DNA of 54,674 bases from Massilia sp. ZL223 (GTDB lineage Bacteria > Pseudomonadota > Gammaproteobacteria > Burkholderiales > Burkholderiaceae_D), in assembly GCF_018119395.1 (NCBI RefSeq), contig NZ_JAGPWD010000040.1, forward strand, positions 1-54,674. Reading direction: 5' to 3'. Position 1 is the first letter of the stretch. Each line of letters opens with the position of its first letter. Under the pieces are notes generated by a model. That model did not search any database. It was not told the DNA's origin and worked only from the letters and a program-made list of their open reading frames with translations. Positions 33,676-41,796 of this stretch are shown here, piece after piece. A program made the translations under genes and the position numbers.

Positions 33676-35472
33676 ATGAACGCCGCCGCCAACAAGCCGC
33701 CCAGCCTGCGCAAGCTCGACCTGCAATCGATCTTTTCCTGGATGCTGGCGGACGGCATCGTCAGCAAGGAAGAGGTGAAGGCGCGCTTCGCCCAGGCGCA
33801 GGGAATTCTCAAGAGCGCCGCAGGCTCGATGCATCCGCTGACGGCAGTCGCCCAGTGCAAACTGCTGTCGAACCAGCCGCCGCACCGCCTGCTCACGCTG
33901 GACGTGCTGACCGAATGGTGCGCGACCAAGGTCGGCCTGCCCTTCATCCGCATCGATCCGCTCAAGATCGATTTCACCAAGGTGGCGGACGTGATGTCGG
34001 CCAGCTACGCGGCCCGCTTCAATATCCTGCCGGTGGAGATGACGGCGACCTCGCTGGTGGTGGCGACGGCCGACCCCGGAGCTACCGAATGGGAAGCGGA
34101 GATCGCCAAGGTCTCGCGCCGCAAGATCGAGCTGGTGCTGGCCAATCCGCTCGATATCGCGCAGTACATCTCGCAGTTCTTCAGCCTGGCCAAGTCGATC
34201 CGCGACGCCAACCGCAGCACCGGCCAGGACCTGGCCATGCGCAACAACTTCGAGCAGCTGGTCGAACTGGGCAAGTCGAACAAGCAGGTCGACGCCAATG
34301 ACCAGCACATCGTCAACATCGTCGACTGGCTGTGGAGCTATGCCTTCGAGCAGCGCGCATCGGACATCCACCTGGAGCCGAAGCGCGAGTTCGCCGTGAT
34401 CCGCTTCCGCATCGACGGCGTGCTGCACCAGGTCTACCAGGTGCCGGCGGTGGTGATGATCGCCATGACGGCGCGCATCAAGCTGCTGGGACGCATGGAC
34501 GTCATCGAAAAACGGCGGCCGCAGGACGGGCGCATCAAGACCCGCACCAACGGCGGACAGGAAGTGGAGCTGCGCCTGTCGACCATGCCGACTGCGTTTG
34601 GCGAAAAGCTGGTGATGCGTATCTTCGATCCGGAAGTTGTGGTGAAGACCTTGCCGGAGCTGGGTTTCCCGCCCGAGGATGCGCGGCGCTGGGATGCGCT
34701 GACCGGCAAGCCGCACGGGATCATCCTCGTGACCGGGCCGACCGGGTCGGGCAAGACCACGACCTTGTACACGACCTTGAAGGCGCTGGCGACGAATGAA
34801 GTGAATGTCTGCACCGTCGAGGATCCGATCGAGATGGTGGAGGCGTCGTTCAACCAGATGCAGATCCAGCCCGGGATCGATCTGTCCTTCGCGGACGGTG
34901 TGCGTGCGCTGATGCGCCAGGATCCGGACATCATCATGGTGGGCGAGATTCGCGATCTGGAAACGGCCGAGATGGCGATCCAGGCGGCGCTGACGGGGCA
35001 CCTGGTGTTTTCGACCTTGCATACCAACGATGCGCCGGCGGCCGTGGTGCGCCTGCTGGAGCTGGGGGTGCCGGACTATCTGCTGGAGGCGACCCTGATC
35101 GGCGTGATGGCGCAGCGGCTGGTGCGGATGCTCTGCCCTTCGTGCAAGTCGCCGACTGGCGAGTTGAGCGACGAGGTATGGCAAAGCATTGCGGGGAACT
35201 GGGATATCGCCAAGCCGGCGACCGTATATCGGCCGATCGGCTGTCCGGAATGCCGGCAGACCGGGTATCGGGGGCGGACAGGTATTTACGAACTCTTGAG
35301 CGTGAGCGAGGGCTTCGGCAAGCTGGTGCGGGAGTCGGGCGACATGCAGGCGCTGCGCCGGCAGAGCATCGCGGATGGCATGAAGCCGCTGCGCATCGCG
35401 GGAGCCATGAAAGTGGTCGAAGGGGTGACCACGGCGGACGAGGTGTTGAAGGTTACGTCGGCGCTGTCGTGA
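33676..35472 (+). CDS. GspE/PulE/PilB-family secretion or pilus ATPase
   Basis: A 598-residue type II secretion/type IV pilus assembly ATPase. The N-terminal MshEN/T2SSE_N region is followed by the catalytic domain: Walker A VTGPTGSGKTTTL at about residues 352-364, aspartate box and Walker B DIIMVGEIRDLETAE near residue 415, and His box LVFSTLHTNDAP. A four-cysteine zinc motif is present (LCPSC and GCPEC, residues about 487-530). It stands alone: no gspF/pilC, secretin or pseudopilin genes are adjacent, so the machinery it powers is not known from this window. Confidence 0.9.
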   Translation: MNAAANKPPSLRKLDLQSIFSWMLADGIVSKEEVKARFAQAQGILKSAAGSMHPLTAVAQCKLLSNQPPHRLLTLDVLTEWCATKVGLPFIRIDPLKIDFTKVADVMSASYAARFNILPVEMTATSLVVATADPGATEWEAEIAKVSRRKIELVLANPLDIAQYISQFFSLAKSIRDANRSTGQDLAMRNNFEQLVELGKSNKQVDANDQHIVNIVDWLWSYAFEQRASDIHLEPKREFAVIRFRIDGVLHQVYQVPAVVMIAMTARIKLLGRMDVIEKRRPQDGRIKTRTNGGQEVELRLSTMPTAFGEKLVMRIFDPEVVVKTLPELGFPPEDARRWDALTGKPHGIILVTGPTGSGKTTTLYTTLKALATNEVNVCTVEDPIEMVEASFNQMQIQPGIDLSFADGVRALMRQDPDIIMVGEIRDLETAEMAIQAALTGHLVFSTLHTNDAPAAVVRLLELGVPDYLLEATLIGVMAQRLVRMLCPSCKSPTGELSDEVWQSIAGNWDIAKPATVYRPIGCPECRQTGYRGRTGIYELLSVSEGFGKLVRESGDMQALRRQSIADGMKPLRIAGAMKVVEGVTTADEVLKVTSALS

Positions 35473-35532
35473 ACGAATGCTCACTTGCCTCTAGCGCAAT
35501 CCGGAATCGCCGGCTATAATGCTGCCTCTTTC

Positions 35533-35608
35533 GGGTCGTTAGCTCAGTTGGTAGAGCAGCGGACTTTTAATCCGTTGGTCGCTGGTTCGAGCCCAGCACG
35601 GCCTACCA
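35533..35608 (+). tRNA. tRNA-Lys (TTT), copy 1
   Basis: A 76-nt cloverleaf with encoded CCA. The anticodon loop CTTTTAA within GCGGACTTTTAATCCGT gives anticodon TTT, and the T-arm is CTGGTTCGAGCCCAG. It is identical to the copy at 36375-36450. TATAAT at 35515-35520 is the probable -10 of its promoter. Confidence 0.97.
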
Positions 35609-35619
35609 CGAATACACAG

Positions 35620-35651
35620 AAAGCCCACAACTACGGTTTGTGGGCTTTTTG
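35620..35651 (+). terminator. Terminator after tRNA-Lys copy 1
   Basis: AAAGCCCACAA (35620-35630) pairs with TTGTGGGCTTT (35638-35648), followed by TTG. Rho-independent. Confidence 0.85.
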
Positions 35652-35791
35652 CTTTCTAATCGCCTCGGCGGATTGCCGGAGCAATCCGGTGCGCCGCCTC
35701 ATCGCGCTCCTGCGCGCGACGTGCCTTGCCGAACAGAAGAGATAGTGCGGGCAGTGCTACAGTTCCCGCAATGCTCGCAGCGAGGTGTCCG

Positions 35792-36307
35792 ATGAAATAC
35801 CTGCAAAAAATAGGCTCCGCCGGCTACATCCTCGTCGCCCTGCTCTTTTTTGTTTGCGGCTTTTCCCTGATCGTCCTCGCTTCCATTGAAATCTGGTCGG
35901 CCCTGTTCGGCGACAGCCACGCGTCGGTGCAGGCGCGCTTCCAGCTCATCCTGGAATGCGTGGGCCTGCTGACCATCGCGGTCGCCGCCTTCGAACTGGG
36001 CCAGACTGTCCTGGAGGAAGAGGTGCAGCGCGAAGTCCACGTCAGTTCGCCGACCCGCCTGCGCCGCTTTCTGTCGCGTTTCCTGGTCGTGGTGGTGGTG
36101 TCGCTCGGGGTCGAATGCCTGGTCGGCGTGTTCCAGTTCGCGCACACCAAACCCGAACTGCTGCCGCATGTTGCGTCGATCGGCGCCGCCGCAGCCCTCC
36201 TGCTCGCAAGCTGGGGCCTGTTCGTGCGCCTGAATGTCGAAGCGGAAAAGCTAGAACCCGAAGCGATGCACCAGGCGCAGGAAGAGGACAAACACGTCGA
36301 AACCTGA
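35792..36307 (+). CDS. Small four-helix membrane protein, unknown
   Basis: A 171-residue protein with four predicted membrane helices at about residues 10-34, 51-73, 94-117 and 126-149, and an acidic C-terminal tail ending in EEDKHVET. ATG 35792 is supported by GAGGTG; an earlier in-frame start at 35726 gives a non-hydrophobic leader. I do not recognise the family with certainty. It stands between two identical tRNA-Lys genes and appears to be a single-gene unit. Confidence 0.75.
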   Translation: MKYLQKIGSAGYILVALLFFVCGFSLIVLASIEIWSALFGDSHASVQARFQLILECVGLLTIAVAAFELGQTVLEEEVQREVHVSSPTRLRRFLSRFLVVVVVSLGVECLVGVFQFAHTKPELLPHVASIGAAAALLLASWGLFVRLNVEAEKLEPEAMHQAQEEDKHVET

Positions 36308-36333
36308 GTTTTTCTCGGTCTTGCAGGAAGTTC

Positions 36334-36362
36334 TTGAAAATTCGCAAGGGCGCCGCTATAAT
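36334..36362 (+). promoter_or_regulatory. Promoter of tRNA-Lys copy 2
   Basis: TTGAAA (36334-36339) and TATAAT (36357-36362) are separated by exactly 17 bases, 13 bases before the mature tRNA. A near-consensus sigma70 promoter. Confidence 0.8.
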
Positions 36363-36374
36363 CTTGGCTTCTTC

Positions 36375-36450
36375 GGGTCGTTAGCTCAGTTGGTAGAGCA
36401 GCGGACTTTTAATCCGTTGGTCGCTGGTTCGAGCCCAGCACGGCCTACCA
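36375..36450 (+). tRNA. tRNA-Lys (TTT), copy 2
   Basis: A 76-nt tRNA with encoded CCA, identical in all 76 bases to the copy at 35533-35608. The flanks differ except for a shared CTTTCGGG/CTTCGGG leader just before the mature end. It has its own promoter and terminator. Confidence 0.97.
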
Positions 36451-36460
36451 AAGATTCAAC

Positions 36461-36493
36461 AACAACGCCAGCCTTCGGGTTGGCGTTGTTGTT
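36461..36493 (+). terminator. Terminator after tRNA-Lys copy 2
   Basis: AACAACGCCA (36461-36470) pairs with TGGCGTTGTT (36481-36490), with GTTT following. It ends 20 bases before the yigZ-like start. Confidence 0.8.
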
Positions 36494-36509
36494 TCCACGT
36501 CCGCACTTC

Positions 36510-37106
36510 ATGGCCCAGACCATCGCCAGCGCCGTTCACCACGAACTGATCATCAAGAAAAGCCGCTTCATCGCCTGCGTGCAGCCGATGGCGGACCGGG
36601 CCGGCGCCCAGCAGATCGTGGCGGCGCTGCGCGCCGAGCATCCGGGCGCCGCCCACGTGTGCTGGGCTCTGCTGGCGGGCGGCCAGTCGGCGGCGGTCGA
36701 CGACGGCGAACCGAGCGGCACCGCCGGCCGGCCCATGCTCGACGTGCTGCGCCACCAGGACCTGGAAGGCGTGCTGGCCACCGTGGTGCGCTACTTCGGC
36801 GGCGTCAAACTGGGCGCCGGAGGACTGGTGCGCGCCTACACCGACAGCGTGGCCCAGGCCCTGCTGCAGGCGCAGAAAGTTCCCATCATCAAGCTCGCCC
36901 ACCTGCGCTGCACGGCGCCTTACGCCCTCGAAGGCCTGGTGCGGCGCGAACTCGACGCCGCCGGCGCCAGCCTCGACGAAGTCCTGCACGGCGACGAAGT
37001 GAGCTTCGCCTTCAGCCTGCCCGCCGGCACCGCCCCGGCACTGCGCACGCGCCTGGACGACGCCGGCCACGGCCGCATCGGCTGGCCGCGCGAAGATGCC
37101 GAATAA
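36510..37106 (+). CDS. YigZ/IMPACT family protein
   Basis: A 198-residue protein of the YigZ/IMPACT (UPF0029) family. Conserved stretches are KKSRFIACVQP at the N-terminus, DDGEPSGTAGRPMLDVL at about residues 67-83, and VVRYFGGVKLGAGGLVRAYTDS near residues 94-115. A C-terminal DUF1949-like domain follows. The eukaryotic homologue IMPACT influences translational control; the bacterial role is not defined. ATG 36510 lies just after the tRNA-Lys terminator. Confidence 0.93.
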   Translation: MAQTIASAVHHELIIKKSRFIACVQPMADRAGAQQIVAALRAEHPGAAHVCWALLAGGQSAAVDDGEPSGTAGRPMLDVLRHQDLEGVLATVVRYFGGVKLGAGGLVRAYTDSVAQALLQAQKVPIIKLAHLRCTAPYALEGLVRRELDAAGASLDEVLHGDEVSFAFSLPAGTAPALRTRLDDAGHGRIGWPREDAE

Positions 37107-37235
37107 GCCCTCGCTATACCCGTCATCACGACTCGAAAGCGGACGCGGCCCGGGCTGGCCGGTATAGTGGCCGGTCCCACAGCCGGCGCGCATCGACCGG
37201 CCGTGTCCAACCAGCCCTCGTCAAGAAGAACAATC

Positions 37236-38396
37236 GTGATCAAGAAAAGTCTCATCCCGCTCGCACTGGGCGGCTTCGGCATCGGCATGACGGAATTCGT
37301 CATGATGGGCATCCTGCCCGATATCGCCACCGGCCTCGGCATCACCATTCCCCAGGCCGGCTACCTGATCACCGCCTATGCATTGGGCGTGGTGGTCGGC
37401 GCGCCTACCCTGGTCAGCCTGTTCGCCAACCGTCCGCCGCGTACCGTGCTGGTGTGGTTCATGCTGATGTTCACCGTCTTCAACGCCATGTCGGCCTTCG
37501 CGCCGAACTTTCACGTGATGATGGTGTCGCGCTTCCTCGCCGGCCTGCCGCACGGCGCCTTCTTCGGCGTGGGCGCCGTGGTGGCAAGCCGCCTGGCCGA
37601 CGAGGGCAAGGTGGCGGCGGCCATGGCCACCATGTTCGCGGGGCTGACGGTGGCCAACGTGATCGGCGTGCCGATCGGCACCTGGCTCGGCCACACGGTC
37701 GACTGGCGCCTGGTGTTCCTGATCGTGGCCGCCATCGGCTGCGCGACCGTCGTCAGCCTGCGCCAGCTGGTGCCGCACATCGAGGCCAAGCAGCGCGCCG
37801 GCTTCATCCAGGACCTGCGCATCTTCCGCAGCGGCGGCCTGTGGCTGGCGCTCGGCATCACCGCGATCGGCACCGGCGGCTTCTTCGCCTGGTTCAGCTA
37901 CATCACGCCCCTGCTCACCGACGTCACCCGGTTCCAGCCGGCCACCATCCCGATGATCATGACCGTGGTCGGGGTCGGCATGACGGCCGGCGTGCTGGTG
38001 GGCGGCCGCCTGGCCGACCGCTTCCATCCGCTGCCCGCGATCCTGATCCTGCTGGTGTCGATGACGGCCCTGCTGCTGTGCAATGGCTTGCTGGCGGATT
38101 CGCAGCCGATGATGCTGGTGCTGGCCTTCGCCACCGGCGCCAACGCGCTGGCGCTCGGTCCGCCGATCCAGATGCTCCTGATCGACCATTCGCGCGAAGC
38201 CGAGATGCTCGGCTCCTCGCTGGGCCAGTCGGGTTTCAATATCGGCAATGCCACCGGGGCCTTCCTGGGCGGCATTCCGCTGACCCTGGGCTATTCGTAT
38301 TCCTCGCCGCAGTGGGTCGCGGCGGCGCTGGCGCTGGCCGGTGTCGGCCTGTCGCTGCTCATGCTGGGCCGGCGCCGCGCACTGCAGCCGGCCTGA
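37236..38396 (+). CDS. MFS transporter, DHA1-like
   Basis: A 386-residue major facilitator with twelve predicted helices. GTG 37236 is chosen as start: it gives VIKKSLIPLALGGFGIGMTEFV, the typical N-terminus of AraJ/YdhP-type drug:H+ antiporters, and no ATG is suitably placed upstream. The RFLAGLPHGAFFG stretch at about residues 97-109 is typical of motif region B/C. It likely exports a sugar, drug or metabolite; the substrate is unknown. Confidence 0.88.
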   Translation: MIKKSLIPLALGGFGIGMTEFVMMGILPDIATGLGITIPQAGYLITAYALGVVVGAPTLVSLFANRPPRTVLVWFMLMFTVFNAMSAFAPNFHVMMVSRFLAGLPHGAFFGVGAVVASRLADEGKVAAAMATMFAGLTVANVIGVPIGTWLGHTVDWRLVFLIVAAIGCATVVSLRQLVPHIEAKQRAGFIQDLRIFRSGGLWLALGITAIGTGGFFAWFSYITPLLTDVTRFQPATIPMIMTVVGVGMTAGVLVGGRLADRFHPLPAILILLVSMTALLLCNGLLADSQPMMLVLAFATGANALALGPPIQMLLIDHSREAEMLGSSLGQSGFNIGNATGAFLGGIPLTLGYSYSSPQWVAAALALAGVGLSLLMLGRRRALQPA

Positions 38397-38414
38397 ATCG
38401 GCAAACGGGACTGA

Positions 38415-39254
38415 TCAGACGAGGACGGCGTCGCCCATCGCCGACGCCATCTCGGCAGCCTCGTCCTGGATCTGGCGCAGGGTGTCTTCGTCGAGCACGA
38501 AGTCGATGGCGCTTTCGGCATGGGTCGGCAGCGGCGATGGCTTGTTGCCGAGGGGGGATTGCACCGGCGCGTACTGATTGGCCAGCAACAGGGTGTCGAG
38601 CAGGCTGCCGGGCGGCATGTTGAGCCAGCCGCCGCGCATGTCGGCGATGGCCTCGGCCACCGGGCTGGGAATGTTGAGCTTCTTCATCACTTCGGCGCTG
38701 ACCACGTCTTCGCACAGCTCGCCCCAGTTCTCGACATCGTCGTCGAGCAGGCCTGGGAATTCGTCGGCGCGCGAGAGCAGGTAGAAGCCGCCCACTTCAT
38801 GCACGATGCCGGCGAACATGGCGGTGTCCGGATTCACGTAGGTGACCTTGCGCGCCAGCGCATAGGCGAGCGCGGCGACATGGGCCGTGTGCTCCCACAG
38901 CTGTCCGGCCTTGGCGCGCAGGCTGCGATCCTTGATGCGGCTGCCGAACTGGCGCACCACCAGGCTCGCCACCAGGGCCTGCAGGCGGCGGTAGCCGATG
39001 CGGGTCACGGCGGCGCGCACATTGGTCACCGGCACGCCGCTGTTGCCGCCGAACGCGGCCGTGTTGGCCATGGCGACGGTGCGCGCGGCCAGCTGCGGTT
39101 CGGACAGCACGAGGCGGATCGCCTCTTCCACATGGCAATCGGGATCGTCGAGGGCGAGCTGCAGTCGCAGCACGGCATTGACGCTGGTGGGGAACGAGAT
39201 CTCACCGCGTACGGCCTGCGCCGCGATGTATCCGAAGGCTTCGAGTTTATTCAC
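38415..39254 (-). CDS. HDOD domain-containing protein
   Basis: A 279-residue HDOD-domain signalling protein. The domain begins SFPTSVNAVLRLQLALDDPD and includes the strongly conserved NTAAFGG and a degenerate HD-type helix around LWEHTAHVAALAYALARK. Such proteins relate to HD-GYP phosphodiesterases but usually lack metal ligands. GTG 39254 is proposed because a TATAAT-like -10 lies only 7 bases upstream and homologous HDOD proteins begin at this point; the alternative ATG 39347 adds 31 residues. The gene may therefore be leaderless. Confidence 0.85.
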   Translation of the reverse strand: MNKLEAFGYIAAQAVRGEISFPTSVNAVLRLQLALDDPDCHVEEAIRLVLSEPQLAARTVAMANTAAFGGNSGVPVTNVRAAVTRIGYRRLQALVASLVVRQFGSRIKDRSLRAKAGQLWEHTAHVAALAYALARKVTYVNPDTAMFAGIVHEVGGFYLLSRADEFPGLLDDDVENWGELCEDVVSAEVMKKLNIPSPVAEAIADMRGGWLNMPPGSLLDTLLLANQYAPVQSPLGNKPSPLPTHAESAIDFVLDEDTLRQIQDEAAEMASAMGDAVLV

Positions 39255-39261
39255 GCGCCGA

Positions 39262-39267
39262 ATTATA
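39262..39267 (-). promoter_or_regulatory. -10 element immediately upstream of the HDOD gene
   Basis: TATAAT on the minus strand lies eight bases before GTG 39254. The -35 region is weak (CAAGAG at 17-base spacing). If used, transcription starts at or next to the start codon. Confidence 0.4.
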
Positions 39268-39363
39268 CCTTGCTGTGTGACCAACTCTTGCGGCCGGGGC
39301 CCTGCCTTTCCCTCTCCTGCCGCCGCGCTGTGGCGAGCGATCCACAACTGTTAAAAAGACAAA

Positions 39364-39386
39364 GCCCGCATGCAAAGCATGCGGGC
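39364..39386 (-). terminator. Terminator of the BON-domain gene
   Basis: GCCCGCATGC (39364-39373) and GCATGCGGGC (39377-39386) form a perfect stem with a three-base loop; on the minus strand TTTGTCTTTTT follows. It lies 18 bases after the stop of the BON gene. Confidence 0.85.
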
Positions 39387-39404
39387 CCGGCATCGAGCGA
39401 AGGA

Positions 39405-40280
39405 TTACTTCACCTTGAGGGTGCTCTTCACCTTGCTCACGCCATCGACGCCCTTGGCGACGCGCACGGCCTTGTCGGCCTCGGCTTTCGATTCGACGAA
39501 GCCGCTCAGCATCACCACGCCCTTCTCGGTGTCGACATTGATGTCCATGCCGCTCAGGTCCTTCTCGGCCACCAGGCTGGCCTTGACCTTGCTGGTGATG
39601 GCGGCGTCCGAGGTGGCGCGGCCGGCACGGTCTGCCGCGTTCTCGGCCTTGTCATCGGCGCGCGTGAAGGCGTCCTTGGTTTTTTCCTTGACGTTGTGCA
39701 GGGCTTCGCGGGTGCGCTCGCCGAGGGTGGCGCCGGCACCGGCGGCTGCGCCGGCGGTCATGTTGCCCTTGTTATCCATGACGCAGGCGGTCTTGTCGTC
39801 GCCGGTCATCTTTTCGCAACGCTCGATGGCCTTGGCGGCTGCGCGGTCGTCGCTGGTGGCGGTCTGGCCGGCGGCGCTGGCGCCGACAGCGCGCATGTCG
39901 CCGTCGCCCAGCTTGGCCAGGGCCTTGTCGCGCACGTCGTCGGCCTTGTCTTCGCAATCGTCCTGGGCCTCGCCCTGGAGCACTTCACATTTCTCTTCAG
40001 CCACTTCGTGCTCGGCCTGGATCACGTTGCGGCGGGCCGCGCTCATGCGGTCCTTGTCGTGCTTGGTGGCGGCGTCGAGCTCGGCGCGGGCGCGCTTGAG
40101 CTTGGCTTCTTCGCGGCAGACGTCGCGCTTGTTGCCGCTCAGGGCGTCGCATTTGTTGCTGGCGGTGCGGAAGTCGGCCTGGGCCTTGGAGGCTGCCTTG
40201 TCATAGGCCGTGGTGTCTGCGGCAAATGCCGGGGCGACGGCGAAGCTGGTCGCGATCAGGGAAGCGATGAGGGTTTTCAT
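39405..40280 (-). CDS. Secreted cysteine-containing protein with C-terminal BON domain
   Basis: A 291-residue exported protein. The signal peptide ends near PAFAADT (residue 21). Residues 22-125 repeat the entire mature sequence of the neighbouring paralogue at 40429-40821, including C44, C55, C98 and C109. A linker with two more cysteines (RCEKMTGDDKTACV) and a glycine/alanine stretch leads to a BON domain at about residues 225-291 (ITSKVKASLVAEKDLSG to KSTLKVK). BON domains attach envelope proteins to membranes or surface structures. It likely acts in the periplasm; the N-terminal half is of unknown function. Confidence 0.85.
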   Translation of the reverse strand: MKTLIASLIATSFAVAPAFAADTTAYDKAASKAQADFRTASNKCDALSGNKRDVCREEAKLKRARAELDAATKHDKDRMSAARRNVIQAEHEVAEEKCEVLQGEAQDDCEDKADDVRDKALAKLGDGDMRAVGASAAGQTATSDDRAAAKAIERCEKMTGDDKTACVMDNKGNMTAGAAAGAGATLGERTREALHNVKEKTKDAFTRADDKAENAADRAGRATSDAAITSKVKASLVAEKDLSGMDINVDTEKGVVMLSGFVESKAEADKAVRVAKGVDGVSKVKSTLKVK

Positions 40281-40357
40281 GAGGGGTCCCTACCATTCAG
40301 TTGTTGTGATAGCGTCATTAAACGCTCCACCATAAGTAGCATCTGTGCGACACCGAA

Positions 40358-40386
40358 CGCTGGCCGCTGAAACACGGCGGCCAGCG
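40358..40386 (-). terminator. Hairpin after the short paralogue
   Basis: CGCTGGCCGC (40358-40367) pairs with GCGGCCAGCG (40377-40386). It lies between the short paralogue and the BON gene and overlaps the duplicated upstream sequence, so it may serve both as terminator and as part of the next upstream region. Confidence 0.5.
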
Positions 40387-40428
40387 TCCGATGGACGCAA
40401 CGCCTGATTAGTTCACTGCCTCGGTCAC

Positions 40429-40821
40429 TCAGTCGACCAGTGCCGACAGTGCCTTGTCGCGCACGTCGTCGGCCTTGTCTTCGCAATCGTCCTGGGCTTC
40501 GCCACGCAGCACTTCGCATTTCTCTTCGGATACTTCGTGCTCGGCATTGATCACGCCGCGGCGCGCCGCCTTCACGCGGTCGGTGTTGTGCTTGGTGGCG
40601 GCGTCGAGTTCGGCGCGGGCGCGCGCCAGCTTGGCTTCTTCGCGGCAGACATCGCGCGCGTTGTCCTTCAGGGAACCGCATTTCTTGCTGGCGGCGCGGT
40701 AGTCGGTCTTGGCCTTGTCGACCATCTTGTCGTAGGCCGTGGTGTCGGCCGCGAAGGCCGGAGCGGCGGCGAAGCTGGCGCCGGCAAGGGCCGCGACCAG
40801 GGAAGCGATCATGGTTTTCAC
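40429..40821 (-). CDS. Secreted cysteine-containing protein, short paralogue
   Basis: A 130-residue exported protein that starts at GTG 40821 (VKTMIASL, matching MKTLIASL of the BON paralogue), with GGGAG about eight bases upstream. The signal peptide ends at PAFAADT. The mature part is a highly charged helical domain with four cysteines (C48, C59, C102, C113); VCREEAKL, RARAELDAATKH, AEHEV and DDCEDKADDVRDKAL are shared word for word with the neighbour. It lacks the BON domain. Function is unknown. Confidence 0.8.
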   Translation of the reverse strand: MKTMIASLVAALAGASFAAAPAFAADTTAYDKMVDKAKTDYRAASKKCGSLKDNARDVCREEAKLARARAELDAATKHNTDRVKAARRGVINAEHEVSEEKCEVLRGEAQDDCEDKADDVRDKALSALVD

Positions 40822-40924
40822 TGTGGGTCTCCCGAGGGTTGTTATGGAAGTGTCATTACACTCCTCCACATGGGAGAGCTCTGTGCGACAGCGAACGCTG
40901 GCCGGGAAACTCGGCGGCAGGCGC

Positions 40925-41626
40925 TTACTCGTCGCGCAGCAAGCCTTCGCGCCACATGAGGTTTGCCGCTTCGAAAGGCGTGGCGGAGGTGCCGAAGCGC
41001 GTCCCGTTTTCCGCCAGCTTGACCCAGACGCGGGTGTCGTGGCCGCTGCCCGGCACGGCCACATTGCCGCGCACCTTCGCCAGCCAGCCGTGCACGCGCG
41101 CATAGTCCTGCGGATGGCTGCGCTGGATCCAGGCCAGGGCCACGAGGTCGGCGAACCCTTCCTCGCGCCGGGTCTCGCGCATGGCCTTGGAGGCGGCCAG
41201 CAGCTCGGCGTCCTGGGCCGTCTCTTCGCCCACTTCGACGAAGCCGGCCGGCAGCGCATGCCAGGCCCCTTCGGCGTAGCGCCAGCAATGCGCCAGCTCG
41301 TGCGCGGCCATGGCTTCGATCAGGAGTTCCTGGTCGGCTTCGGGCACGCCGGCCAGCACGTTTTCCGCGTCCGGGTTGCCGCGCATCGACAGCACCAGCT
41401 TGCAGCGGCCGTTGGCGAAGCCCATGGCCAGCGGCACGTCGCCCGCCTTGGCCTTCGGCTGGACAATGATGTCGACGGGCAGTTTCAGCTGCTTCGAGTA
41501 GCCCAGCACCGGGGCCGCGGCGCGCAGCCAGCGCGTTTCCTGCGCCGTCAGGTCAGCGGCGTGAAGCGGGAGATGAGCGGCGAGAGTTGCCGCAAGGATG
41601 GCCACCGACGGCAGGGGCTTGAACAT
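40925..41626 (-). CDS. Secreted protein with HELAH motif, putative zinc peptidase
   Basis: A 233-residue exported protein with a signal peptide ending around HLPLHAADL. HELAH at about residues 109-113 fits the HExxH zinc-binding pentapeptide, and a downstream EEGFADLVAL near residue 155 could supply the third ligand (Glu). GGGAG precedes ATG 41626. No named peptidase family was recognised with certainty. It follows the two cysteine paralogues in opposite transcriptional order but on the same strand. Confidence 0.65.
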   Translation of the reverse strand: MFKPLPSVAILAATLAAHLPLHAADLTAQETRWLRAAAPVLGYSKQLKLPVDIIVQPKAKAGDVPLAMGFANGRCKLVLSMRGNPDAENVLAGVPEADQELLIEAMAAHELAHCWRYAEGAWHALPAGFVEVGEETAQDAELLAASKAMRETRREEGFADLVALAWIQRSHPQDYARVHGWLAKVRGNVAVPGSGHDTRVWVKLAENGTRFGTSATPFEAANLMWREGLLRDE

Positions 41627-41763
41627 GATGATGCTCCCAGGATTGATGAAATGCCTATCGGCAATTCTAGCCCTGGATCAAGGCCTGCTTTAAAGAAAAT
41701 ATTTGGGGATGGCTAAGACGGCAATAAAACGAGGACAGGATGCAACGCCGAGGCGCAAATAGA

Positions 41764-41785
41764 AAGGGCTGCCGTGGCAGCCCTT
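41764..41785 (-). terminator. Terminator of the chemoreceptor-like gene
   Basis: AAGGGCTGCC (41764-41773) and GGCAGCCCTT (41776-41785) form a 10-bp stem; on the minus strand TTTCTATTT follows. It lies 12 bases after the stop. Confidence 0.75.
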
Positions 41786-41796
41786 GTATTCGCATC

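Noticed and set aside
35533..36450. tRNA-Lys duplication as attachment sites of an integrated element
   Set aside because: The repeat covers whole, functional tRNA genes with separate promoters and terminators, and there is no integrase or mobility gene between them.
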